Source of the DNA: Verrucomicrobiota bacterium | GTDB taxonomy: Bacteria > Verrucomicrobiota > Verrucomicrobiia > Opitutales > Opitutaceae | Direction: 5' to 3' | Assembly: GCA_023410155.1 (NCBI GenBank) | Contig: JAEYQF010000187.1 | Span: 1 to 12,230 of the forward strand | Length of the DNA: 12,230 nucleotides | Shown: one piece after another, positions 1 to 6,385 of the stretch | Layout of the letters: each line of letters starts with the position of its first letter | Position numbering within the stretch: position 1 is the stretch's first letter | Program-made: the position numbers and the translations under genes | Notes under the pieces: generated by a model | What the model saw: only the letters and a program-made list of their open reading frames with translations | Database searches by the model: none | Told to the model about the DNA's origin: nothing

Positions 1-1239
1 ATCCTGTTCGTCATCGACGGACTGGAGGGCGTGACCGCGCTCGATGAGAAGATCGGTGCGATGCTGCGCCGCAGCAAACGACCGGTCCGACTCGTCATCA
101 ACAAGGCCGACTTCGACGACGAGAAAATCGAGCTCGCAGAAGCGTATCGCCTCGGCCTCGGGGAGCCGGTTCGCGTCTCTGCTGAGCACGGCCGCGGCGA
201 AGCGGAATTGCGCGCCGCCATCCTCGAAACACTTGGTCCGGCGCCATCCGAAGAATCGGCCGAGGAGCAGGCGAAGAAGCCGCTCGGTGTTTGCTTCATC
301 GGCCGTCCCAACGTCGGCAAATCCTCGCTCAGCAACCGGCTCCTGGCCAGCGACCGCTTGATCGTAAGCGATGTGCCCGGCACCACCCGCGACGCGGTCG
401 AGCTGCCTTTCGACTTCCGGGGCCGAGACGGGAAACTGCACCCGTTTCGCCTGATCGACACTGCCGGAATCAAGGCGGCCACGAAGCTCGCGTCGCCGGT
501 CGAATATTTTTCCCGGCTGCGTTCGCTCGATGCGATCAAGAACACCGACGTCGTCTTCCTCGTGCTCGATGCGATGGAGGGCGTCACGCAGCAGGACAAA
601 GCGATCGCCGGTGAGGCGGTGAAAGAGCACAAGCCCATCGTCATCGTCGTCAATAAATGGGATCTGGTGAAGCAGGCCTTCAAGGCGAAGGGCGGGTTCG
701 AACCCTACAAAAGCGAGCGCGACTACCGCGAAAAATACGAAGCCGCACTGTTCAACCGCCTCTATTTCACGCCCGGCTCCCCCGTGATTTTCGTGTCCGC
801 CATGAGTGGCTACGAAGTCGATCGCATGATGAACGCCGCCGTCAGACTGCACCGCCGCCTCGGGGCGAAATTGCCGACGGCGAAGCTCAATCAGGTGCTG
901 CAATTCCTGTCGGAGCGCACACCCCCGCCGGCCGTGGGAGGAAAACGTTTCCGCGTATATTACGCTGTGCAGACGGGCAATCGCCCGTTCCGCATCCGGC
1001 TTTTCTGCAACCGCGAGGAGAAACTCACCGAGCAATATCGCCGCTACCTCGAAGCGGGCGTCGTCAAGGAGTTCGATCTGGCGGGCTGTCCCGTGCATTT
1101 CGATCTCGTCGGGAAAGAGAAACACGAGCCCGGCACGCCCTATTCCGGCAAGGCCGCGCGCGGCGAGGCGTTTACGCCCAAGTGGAAGGCGCGCGAGGCC
1201 GCGGGTGATGAATCTGCCCATGAAACCCTCGAAGACTGA
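1..1239 (+). CDS. der: Ribosome-assembly GTPase Der (EngA), 5'-truncated by window
   Basis: Der is a double-GTPase needed for maturation of the 50S ribosomal subunit. The frame is open from base 1 (first residues ILFVIDGLEG), so the gene begins upstream and the G1-G3 motifs of its first GTPase domain are missing. The remains of that domain show G4 NKAD and G5 SAEHG. The complete second G domain follows: G1 GRPNVGKSS (about 301-327), G2 region VPGTTRD, G3 DTAG, G4 NKWD and G5 SAMSG. A C-terminal KH-like domain (KRFRVYYAVQ ... RRYLEAGVV) and a short charged tail end the protein. The stretch between NKWD and SAMSG is about 15 residues longer than I remember for well-known Der proteins, suggesting an insertion there. 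The 3' end overlaps the next gene, which suggests translational coupling. The family call is secure. Confidence 0.97.
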   Translation: MLFVIDGLEGVTALDEKIGAMLRRSKRPVRLVINKADFDDEKIELAEAYRLGLGEPVRVSAEHGRGEAELRAAILETLGPAPSEESAEEQAKKPLGVCFIGRPNVGKSSLSNRLLASDRLIVSDVPGTTRDAVELPFDFRGRDGKLHPFRLIDTAGIKAATKLASPVEYFSRLRSLDAIKNTDVVFLVLDAMEGVTQQDKAIAGEAVKEHKPIVIVVNKWDLVKQAFKAKGGFEPYKSERDYREKYEAALFNRLYFTPGSPVIFVSAMSGYEVDRMMNAAVRLHRRLGAKLPTAKLNQVLQFLSERTPPPAVGGKRFRVYYAVQTGNRPFRIRLFCNREEKLTEQYRRYLEAGVVKEFDLAGCPVHFDLVGKEKHEPGTPYSGKAARGEAFTPKWKAREAAGDESAHETLED

Positions 1240-2131
1240 ATTCCGCGGTGGCGAGGCCTTGTGCTTCTCCACCCGCGCGCTGGAACTCGTGGTGACGACC
1301 GCCGTCGGTCCGCGCATCGTCTCACTTCGCTCGAAGGGCGGAAAGAAGAAGAACCTTTTCATCGAACTGCCCGACGACGGTTCGCGTCTCCTCGGTTACG
1401 ATTTGCGCGGCGGTCACCGCCTGTGGCATTCGCCCGAGCATCCGGTTCGCACGTATCAGACCGACGATTCGCCGCTCGAGGTGAAGTCGCTCAAGAACGG
1501 CGTCGCACTCACGCAGCCCGCTGAGGAGAAGACCGGTATCCAGAAAGCCATTACGGTCGAGTTTATCGGCGAGCGCACCGTCAAGGTCACGCACGCGCTC
1601 ACCAATCGCGGTCTTTGGACGGTCGAGTGCGCGCCGTGGGGCATCACGATGCTCGACGGCGGCGGTTACGGGGTCATTCCGCTGCTCCCGAAAGGCAGTC
1701 ACGAGGACGGCGATCTGTTGCCCAACTACTCGCTCGTGCCGTGGAGTTACACGGATCTCTCGTTGTCGCTCTGGGAGATCAACCGCGACTTCCTCGGCAT
1801 CAATGTGCCGGAGGTGAAAATCCCCCAGAAGCTCGGCATCACGAATTACCCCGGCTGGGCCGCCTACTGGAATCAGGGCACGACGTTCGTGAAGCAGGCT
1901 CCCGTGATCAAGGGCGCCAACTATCCCGATCTCGGTTCCTGCTTCGAGGTGTTCACCAACGGCACGCTTTGCGAATTCGAGAGTCTCGGTGTGCTCGCGA
2001 GACTGGAGCCGGGCAAAACCGTGAAACACGTCGAGCACTGGACCGTGATCGACGGACTGCCGAAGCCGAACTTGGCGGCCAATTTCGCCAAGCTGCAGGC
2101 CGCGGTGAAGCCGTGGCTCGCCAAGCTCTGA
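1208..2131 (+). CDS. Galactose-mutarotase-fold protein, DUF4380-like
   Basis: A protein of about 307 residues with no signal peptide. It resembles DUF4380-type proteins of the galactose mutarotase (aldose 1-epimerase) superfamily: an early beta-strand segment ending GPRIVSL, then GGHRLWHSPE, where the family has an equivalent histidine-bearing GG-H-W motif, and a C-terminal YPDLGSCFEVFTN ... ESLGVLARLEPGKTV segment. The substrate is unknown; a carbohydrate is likely from the fold. I see no clear acid/base pair to assert epimerase activity. The start is uncertain: GTG 1205, ATG 1208 or ATG 1220 are all in frame and none has a good ribosome binding site. All lie inside the end of der, so the genes overlap by about 20-35 bases and translation is probably coupled. 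Its place between der and fmt is likely operonic rather than functional. Confidence 0.75.
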   Translation: MNLPMKPSKTEFRGGEALCFSTRALELVVTTAVGPRIVSLRSKGGKKKNLFIELPDDGSRLLGYDLRGGHRLWHSPEHPVRTYQTDDSPLEVKSLKNGVALTQPAEEKTGIQKAITVEFIGERTVKVTHALTNRGLWTVECAPWGITMLDGGGYGVIPLLPKGSHEDGDLLPNYSLVPWSYTDLSLSLWEINRDFLGINVPEVKIPQKLGITNYPGWAAYWNQGTTFVKQAPVIKGANYPDLGSCFEVFTNGTLCEFESLGVLARLEPGKTVKHVEHWTVIDGLPKPNLAANFAKLQAAVKPWLAKL

Positions 2132-2134
2132 GTC

Positions 2135-2149
2135 CGCGGCGCCGCCGCG
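2135..2149 (+). other. GC hairpin in front of fmt
   Basis: CGCGGC, a 3-base loop and GCCGCG form a perfect 6-bp stem in the 25-base gap between the upstream stop codon and the fmt ATG. It covers the position where a Shine-Dalgarno sequence would sit, and no such sequence is visible. It could lower fmt initiation unless ribosomes arrive from the upstream gene. In GC-rich DNA a stem of this size can occur by chance. Confidence 0.35.
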
Positions 2150-2156
2150 TTTGCCG

Positions 2157-3152
2157 ATGCCCGCTCCGCTTCGTCTCGTTTTCCTCGGATCGGATGCGAT
2201 CGCGCTCCCGCTGCTCGAGTGGATCGCGAGCGAGGGGAGTGCGCACGCGCGACTCATCGCTGTTTATACCCAGCCTGACCGTGCGGTCGGGCGCGGACAA
2301 AAGATCGTGCCCAACGCGATCAAAACGTGGGCTCTCGCGCGCGGATTGCCGGTTTTCCAGCCGGAGAAACTCACTGACGAGGTGCGCGCGCACTACGCCA
2401 CGCTGGGTGCCGATCTCGCGCTCGTGATGGCCTACGGCCACATCCTGCGGGATGCGTTCATCGCCACGCCGCGGCTCGGCACACTGAATCTGCATGCGTC
2501 GCTTCTGCCGCGCTATCGCGGTGCGTCGCCGATCCAGACGGCGGTGGCGAATCAGGAAGCGGAAACGGGCGTTTCGCTGATGCGTATCGTCCGCCAACTT
2601 GACGCTGGTCCGGTCGCCGAGGTCGAGCGCGTGCCGATTGCGCCACTCGATACTGCGCTCGAGATTGAGGCGAAGCTTGCTGCCGCGTGCGTGCCGCTGC
2701 TCGCGCGCACGTTGCCGCGGATCGCGGACGAATCGCTCACGTTCGTCGAACAGGATCACGCGCAGGCGACCTTCTGCCGAAAGCTCGAGAAAGCTGATGG
2801 CGCGCTCGATTTCTCCCGGCCCGCGCGCGAACTCGCGGCGCGGATCAACGGACTGTTCCCCTGGCCCGCGTGCAGCGTGGAGTGGGAGGGCGCCACGTTG
2901 AAGTTCGGCCTGGCCGACGTCGCGGAAACAGACACGCGCCGAGGGGCTCCAGGAGAAGTTCTAAGCGCAGATGCCGCCGGCCTCTTGATCGCTTCGGGCG
3001 AAGGCGTGCTGCGCATCCGCAGACTCCAGCGCCCCGGCGGGAAGATGCTCAATGCCTCCGACTTTCTCCGCGGTCACTCCATCCCCGTGGGGACGATCTT
3101 CCCCTCGACATCGCTACGACCACTCGTCGCCCCGGTGCCCTTTCGCAAATGA
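2157..3152 (+). CDS. fmt: Methionyl-tRNA formyltransferase
   Basis: Fmt transfers a formyl group from 10-formyl-tetrahydrofolate to Met-tRNA(fMet), making the initiator tRNA in the cytosol. From ATG 2157 the protein has 331 residues, close to the usual 310-330. The N-terminal catalytic domain carries the known triad: N111 and H113 in LNLHASLLPRYRG and D149 in QLDAGPV. These match Asn, His and Asp at about 108, 110 and 146 in the Escherichia coli enzyme. The C-terminal tRNA-binding domain shows RPARELAARINGLFPWP and ends with the usual RRLQRPGGKML ... FLRGH segment. TTG 2151 is an in-frame alternative, but the ATG places the LRLVFLGSD strand at the normal distance. fmt often lies beside def; def is not in this window. 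It follows the DUF4380-like gene closely and is probably in the same operon. Confidence 0.97.
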   Translation: MPAPLRLVFLGSDAIALPLLEWIASEGSAHARLIAVYTQPDRAVGRGQKIVPNAIKTWALARGLPVFQPEKLTDEVRAHYATLGADLALVMAYGHILRDAFIATPRLGTLNLHASLLPRYRGASPIQTAVANQEAETGVSLMRIVRQLDAGPVAEVERVPIAPLDTALEIEAKLAAACVPLLARTLPRIADESLTFVEQDHAQATFCRKLEKADGALDFSRPARELAARINGLFPWPACSVEWEGATLKFGLADVAETDTRRGAPGEVLSADAAGLLIASGEGVLRIRRLQRPGGKMLNASDFLRGHSIPVGTIFPSTSLRPLVAPVPFRK

Positions 3153-3165
3153 GCTCCGGCGCGCA

Positions 3166-3200
3166 GGGGACAATGTCAACTGATAGTTGACGTTGTCTTC
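3166..3200 (+). other. 13-bp AT-rich inverted repeat after fmt
   Basis: GACAATGTCAACT (3169-3181), a 3-base loop, and AGTTGACGTTGTC (3185-3197) form a 13-bp stem with one T-G pair. Outer G-T and G-C pairs can extend it to 16 bp (3166-3200). It is strikingly AT-rich against its surroundings. No T-run follows, so it is not a standard intrinsic terminator. It could be an fmt 3'-end hairpin or a dyad operator. It sits 15 bases ahead of the 22-bp repeat array. Confidence 0.6.
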
Positions 3201-3215
3201 AGGGGCATTCGATGA

Positions 3216-3413
3216 GGCTTGAGCCAAGGCGGGGTCGCGAGGGCGTGCGGACAGGGCGCAACATGGTGCGGACGCTGGCACGAGTCGGTGCGCATGCTGG
3301 CATGAGTCGGTGCGGATGCTGGCGTGACTCGGTTCGCACTGAGGAGCGTCTCAATGCACACTTTGGCGTGAGTCGGTGCAGACTCGGGCGCGACGCGGGC
3401 ATATGTCGCTTGT
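3216..3413 (+). repeat. Tandem array of 22-bp units (array A)
   Basis: Nine 22-bp units in register, starting at 3216, 3238, 3260, 3282, 3304, 3326, 3348, 3370 and 3392. The units at 3282 and 3304 are nearly identical (20 of 22 by my count); both open GAGTCGGTGCG and share ATGCTGGC near their ends. The unit at 3260 keeps GGTGCGGACGCTGGCAC. Those at 3326 (GACTCGGTTCG) and 3370 (GAGTCGGTGCAG) are diverged, and those at 3216, 3238, 3348 and 3392 are weak. The period is not a multiple of three, so repeat units would be read in changing frames; this argues against coding, although a reading frame stays open through the array into the LysM gene. I do not recognise the family. Related units occur at 7977-8048 and 11284-11349. 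Confidence 0.8.
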
Positions 3414-3438
3414 TTTCGCGGGGTGGTTTTCGCAAAAT
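3410..3438 (+). promoter_or_regulatory. Possible promoter of the LysM-parB pair
   Basis: TTGTTT (3410-3415) and CAAAAT (3433-3438) are 17 bases apart and fit a weak sigma-70 promoter. The predicted transcript start falls at about 3445, next to the ATG at 3446, so the message would be almost leaderless. This agrees with the lack of a Shine-Dalgarno sequence. The repeat array ends right at the -35 box. The match is modest and may be chance. Confidence 0.3.
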
Positions 3439-3445
3439 CGCATTT

Positions 3446-4012
3446 ATGGTCATGCGAATCCTTCTTGGCTGCGCGCTGGGCTCGGTCAGCGCGTGGGCGC
3501 AATCCTCCACGCAAATCGAGGTGGCCAATCTGCGTGAAGATGTGCGCGGACTCGTGCAGCGCGTCGGCGAACTGCAGTTGCGCGTCGAGCAGCTGGAGCG
3601 GGAGAACGTGGAGCTGTCGCGCCGCGCCGAGTCAGGACAGCGATCGGCGGTGACGCTCGTGCAATTGAACGAGGCCATCGCCACCTTGAACCAGGCGATC
3701 CGGTCATCCTCCGCGACCACCAAGGCGGAGACGCTGGAAACGGTCGCCGCGCAGATGGAAAAACTCGCACGGGAGACGAATGCGGCGATCGAATCGCTGG
3801 CGCGCGGCGGCGCAGCGCGGCCTGCGGCGGCGGGTTTTTCCGAGGATTACCCGAAGGAGGGGATCAGTTACACTGTGCAAAGGGGCGATACGCTGGCGTC
3901 GATTGCGAAAAAACTCGGCGCTCGGACGCAGGATATCGTCAACGCAAACAAGCTCGCCGATCCCTCTCGCATTCAGGTCGGCCAAACGCTTTTCATCCCG
4001 GGAGGAAAATAA
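3446..4012 (+). CDS. Secreted coiled-coil protein with C-terminal LysM domain
   Basis: A 188-residue protein that probably acts in the periplasm, binding peptidoglycan. It opens with a signal peptide (MVMRILLGCALGSVSAWAQ), likely cut after AWA. An LLGC tetrapeptide resembles a lipobox, but the hydrophobic run before it is too short to convince. A predicted coiled coil follows (heptad-like LREDVRGLVQRVGELQLRVE and onwards, then LNEAIATLNQAI). The last 50 residues are a LysM module (YTVQRGDTLASIAKKLG ... IVNANKLADPSRIQVGQTLFIP), a fold that binds N-acetylglucosamine in cell-wall glycans. There is no catalytic domain, so it is probably a structural or scaffolding wall-binding protein. ATG 3446 is chosen because the signal peptide starts there; ATG 3452 is possible. 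The frame runs open upstream to 3212, but that part is repeat DNA. parB follows after 6 bases. Confidence 0.85.
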   Translation: MVMRILLGCALGSVSAWAQSSTQIEVANLREDVRGLVQRVGELQLRVEQLERENVELSRRAESGQRSAVTLVQLNEAIATLNQAIRSSSATTKAETLETVAAQMEKLARETNAAIESLARGGAARPAAAGFSEDYPKEGISYTVQRGDTLASIAKKLGARTQDIVNANKLADPSRIQVGQTLFIPGGK

Positions 4013-4018
4013 ACGCCC

Positions 4019-4966
4019 ATGTCAGCAGCCCCTAAATCTCGTCTTGGCCGCGGTCTCGGCGGCTTGATCGCCAGTGCGGCTCCGGCCCAGAAACCTGCCG
4101 CACCCGCGCCAACTGCGGCGGCGAACTCCGCGCCCGCACCGGCACCGGTGGCTTCCGGCGCTCCCGGTTATCTCGAGATACCGGTGCTAGCGGTGGAGCC
4201 GAGTCCCTATCAGGCGCGACGCGAGATCACGCCGGAGCAGTTGAACGAGCTGGCGGAGAGCATCCGCTCGGAAGGTTTGCTGCAGCCGATCGTCGTGCGG
4301 AAAACGGGAGAGAAATTTCAGCTGATCGCTGGCGAGCGGCGCTGGCGGGCTTTCCAGCAACTGAAGATCAAGTCGATCCCGGCGCGCGTCGTGGAGGCGA
4401 GCAATGCTTCGTCGGCAGCGTTGGGCTTGATCGAGAATCTGCAGCGCGAGGGTCTGAACCCGATCGAGGAGGCCCACGGTTACGCGAGCCTTATCCGGGA
4501 TTTCGACCTTACGCAGGAATCGGCAGCAGATCGCGTCGGCAAAGGACGCGCCTCGGTCGCGAACTCGCTTCGGTTGCTATCGCTGGATGGCGAGATCCAG
4601 GGCTTCCTTTCGAAGGGGCTCCTGAGTGTCGGTCACGCCAAGGTGTTGCTCGGCATCACCGACCCGGCGCAGCGCACCGTGCTCGCGCGCCGAGTGATCG
4701 AGGACGGTCTCAGCGTGCGTGCGACTGAAAAGCTCGTGCAGGAGCGCAAGGCGGCGCCGGTCGCCTCTGGTGCGGTCGCAGCCAAGCATCGCGCGCTGCC
4801 GGCAAAGGACGCGGAAGCGGTCGCCGGAATCGAGAAAAAGCTCACGTCACATCTCGGTGCACGCGTGGCCGTGCTGCACACGCCCAAGAAGGGCCGCATC
4901 GTGATCGAGTATCGCGGCAACGAGGACCTCCAGCGCGTGCTGGAGAAACTGGGCGTGGAACTTTGA
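4019..4966 (+). CDS. parB: Chromosome-partitioning protein ParB
   Basis: ParB is a CTP-dependent DNA clamp that loads at parS sites and works with ParA to segregate chromosome origins. In the 315-residue protein, residues 8-17 (RLGRGLGGLI) are the basic N-terminal motif that contacts ParA. A low-complexity Ala/Pro linker follows (about 20-50). The ParB/Srx CTPase domain has SPYQAR (62-67), the GERRWRA CTP-binding motif (105-111) and ENLQRE (139-144). The parS-binding helix-turn-helix lies at about 164-190 (TQESAADRVGKGRASVANSLRLL), with a C-terminal dimerisation domain after a short linker. GGGAGG at about 4000-4005 is a possible but distant ribosome binding site. No parA and no parS-like palindrome is visible here. 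The 6-base gap after the LysM gene indicates one operon. A noncanonical ParB-family role is possible, but all chromosomal ParB hallmarks are present. Confidence 0.95.
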   Translation: MSAAPKSRLGRGLGGLIASAAPAQKPAAPAPTAAANSAPAPAPVASGAPGYLEIPVLAVEPSPYQARREITPEQLNELAESIRSEGLLQPIVVRKTGEKFQLIAGERRWRAFQQLKIKSIPARVVEASNASSAALGLIENLQREGLNPIEEAHGYASLIRDFDLTQESAADRVGKGRASVANSLRLLSLDGEIQGFLSKGLLSVGHAKVLLGITDPAQRTVLARRVIEDGLSVRATEKLVQERKAAPVASGAVAAKHRALPAKDAEAVAGIEKKLTSHLGARVAVLHTPKKGRIVIEYRGNEDLQRVLEKLGVEL

Positions 4967-5038
4967 CCCGTGGCGCGCGTTCGCCGTCCGACGGATTGCC
5001 GGGCGGAGTGAGAAGGCGCAATCTGTCCAGCGACGCAA

Positions 5039-5064
5039 AAAGGCCGGCTTGGCAGCCGGCCTTT
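5039..5064. terminator. Bidirectional intrinsic terminator, parB / sigma factor
   Basis: AAAGGCCGGCT, a 4-base loop and AGCCGGCCTTT make a perfect 11-bp stem flanked by A-rich (5037-5041) and T-rich (5062-5066) tracts. It lies between the convergent 3' ends of parB (+) and the sigma factor gene (-) and can stop transcription from both sides. Confidence 0.9.
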
Positions 5065-5089
5065 GTTGCAAGGGAGAGGTGAGGTTCGC

Positions 5090-6154
5090 TCAGCTGCGGC
5101 CCATTTTGCCGACGCGACGGGATTTCGCCTCGATGAATTCGCGGATGACATCCATGCGTTGGCGCTGGCGGTCTTCCTCGGCGATTTCGTCGGAGCTGCG
5201 GATGGCCTCGTGCTTGGCCATCGCCTTGCGCATCTTGGAGAGCGCGAGGTATTCGAGCTGACGGATGCGCTCGCGCGTGACGTTGAAGCGCTTGCCGACT
5301 TCCTCGAGCGTGAGCTCGTCTTTTCCGTCCAAGCCGAAGCGCAGACGGATGATCTCGGCTTCGCGGGCGTCCAGAGAGTCGACCATGGCGTGCAGGTCGA
5401 GATTGCGGCTCTTGTCGCGCAGACCCTCGTAAGGGGAGACTGCGTTTTCGTCGCCGACGATCTCGCCGAAGGTCGCGGAATCGTTTTCGTCGCCCACCGG
5501 TGCATCGAGCGATGCCGGGCGGACGCTAACGGACTTCAAGTGCGCGACCTTGCTGGTCGGGATTTGGAGTTCGATCGCCAACTCTTCGTCGGTGGGCTCG
5601 CGGCCGAGCTCCTCGGTCAAAGCCATCGCGGTGCGGCGCATCTTGGAGATTTTATCGACCAAGTGAACGGGCAGGCGGATGGTCTTGGACTGGTTGGCGA
5701 GAGCGCGCTTGATGGATTGTTTGATCCACCACGCGGCATAGGTTGAGAGCTTGCCGCCCTTGCGCGGATCGAAGCGCTCCACGGCCTTGATGAGACCGAT
5801 GTTGCCTTCGCTGATCAGGTCGAGCAGCGGGAGGCCGAAATCTTTATAGTCCATCGCGATCTTCACGACGAGACGGAGGTTCGCCTTGATCATGTGATCG
5901 CGGGCGGACTTGTCGCCCCGACGGATGCGTTTCGCGAGAGCGATTTCCTCGTCGATCGTCAGGAGGGGCGTCTTGCCGATCTCCTGAAGGTAGAGCTGGA
6001 GGTTACTGCGATCGCCGTGCGCGATGGTCTCGGCGGGCGCGCGATCCGATTTCTCGAGGAAAGAGGGCGGAGCGTCGGGTGCATCGAAACGGAGGGAGGC
6101 GGATTCATCCGTAGCTTCGACGCTGGAGGGAAAAGGCTTCGATTTAACGGGCAT
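5090..6154 (-). CDS. RNA polymerase sigma-70 family factor (RpoD/SigA/RpoS-like)
   Basis: A 354-residue sigma factor that directs RNA polymerase to promoters. It has region 1.2 (NLQLYLQEIGKTPLLTIDEE, about 51-70), regions 2.1-2.2 (ANLRLVVKIA ... LISEGNIGLIKAVERFD) and 2.3-2.4 (GGKLSTYAAWWIKQSIKRAL, about 133-152), which bind and melt the -10 box. Region 3 follows, then region 4.2 with the -35-binding helix-turn-helix (LTLEEVGKRFNVTRERIRQL, 281-300). It lacks a classic region 1.1: the first 50 residues are acidic and low in complexity. About 45 charged residues follow the region 4.2 helices, more than I expect for SigA or RpoS. It could be the housekeeping factor or a second group 2 factor; the length favours group 2. 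The start is supported by AAGGAG six bases upstream. A strong terminator follows it. Confidence 0.93.
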   Translation of the reverse strand: MPVKSKPFPSSVEATDESASLRFDAPDAPPSFLEKSDRAPAETIAHGDRSNLQLYLQEIGKTPLLTIDEEIALAKRIRRGDKSARDHMIKANLRLVVKIAMDYKDFGLPLLDLISEGNIGLIKAVERFDPRKGGKLSTYAAWWIKQSIKRALANQSKTIRLPVHLVDKISKMRRTAMALTEELGREPTDEELAIELQIPTSKVAHLKSVSVRPASLDAPVGDENDSATFGEIVGDENAVSPYEGLRDKSRNLDLHAMVDSLDAREAEIIRLRFGLDGKDELTLEEVGKRFNVTRERIRQLEYLALSKMRKAMAKHEAIRSSDEIAEEDRQRQRMDVIREFIEAKSRRVGKMGRS

Positions 6155-6383
6155 GGGGGACTCCTTGGTGGGTTAGAGGGAGAACGAGTGTGGCTTGTTC
6201 CCGAACTGTAGCTAACGCTGTTCCATATGGTCTTACGCGCGGCCCAGAGGAAGGATGCACAAAAAACACGCAGGGGTGGCGCGTTTTTGGCGCAGGCGCC
6301 CGGAGGCCGCGTGCCAGCCTGGCGCTATCTTGCTGAGTCAGGGGTCTCAACCCCAACCGTAGACAGAACCCGGCAACGCCGGT
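6155..6383. other. Gene-free gap between trpE and sigma factor gene
   Basis: A 229-base stretch with no convincing coding frame. On the minus strand it holds, in order, a GC hairpin at the trpE stop, a small stem (GGGGT / ACCCC at about 6341-6354), a GC-rich segment where GCGCAGG and CCTGGCGC could pair imperfectly, an A-run/T-run pair around 6260-6287, and the leader of the sigma gene. I cannot point to a convincing promoter, though the sigma gene probably starts its own transcript here. One isolated GAGTC (6335-6339) is present without 22-bp neighbours. Confidence 0.5.
6161..6166 (-). promoter_or_regulatory. Ribosome binding site of the sigma factor gene
   Basis: On the minus strand AAGGAG precedes the ATG by six bases. 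It is the clearest Shine-Dalgarno sequence in the window and fixes the start at 6154; most of the other genes here have none at proper spacing. Confidence 0.8.
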
Positions 6384-6385
6384 TC
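6366..6385 (-). terminator. Hairpin overlapping the trpE stop codon
   Basis: GAACCCGGC and GCCGGTTC pair over eight base pairs with one bulged C and a 3-base loop. The stem includes part of the trpE stop codon. No T-run follows on the minus strand, so it may be a 3'-end protecting or Rho-assisted structure rather than a true intrinsic terminator. Confidence 0.35.

Noticed and set aside
1322..2759. Minus-strand frames across the mutarotase-like gene and fmt
   Set aside because: Arg-rich, low-complexity shadows of well supported plus-strand genes.
3216..3413. CRISPR array
   Set aside because: Units are contiguous with no unique spacers, 22 bp is too short for a repeat-spacer unit, and there are no cas genes.
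3212..3445. N-terminal extension of the LysM protein through the repeat region
   Set aside because: It would be Arg-rich repeat translation placed before an otherwise normal signal peptide; the 22-bp period shifts frame in each unit. The true start is at 3446 or 3452.
5063..5746. Plus-strand frame antisense to the sigma factor gene
   Set aside because: The other strand encodes complete sigma regions 2 to 4; this frame has no family features.
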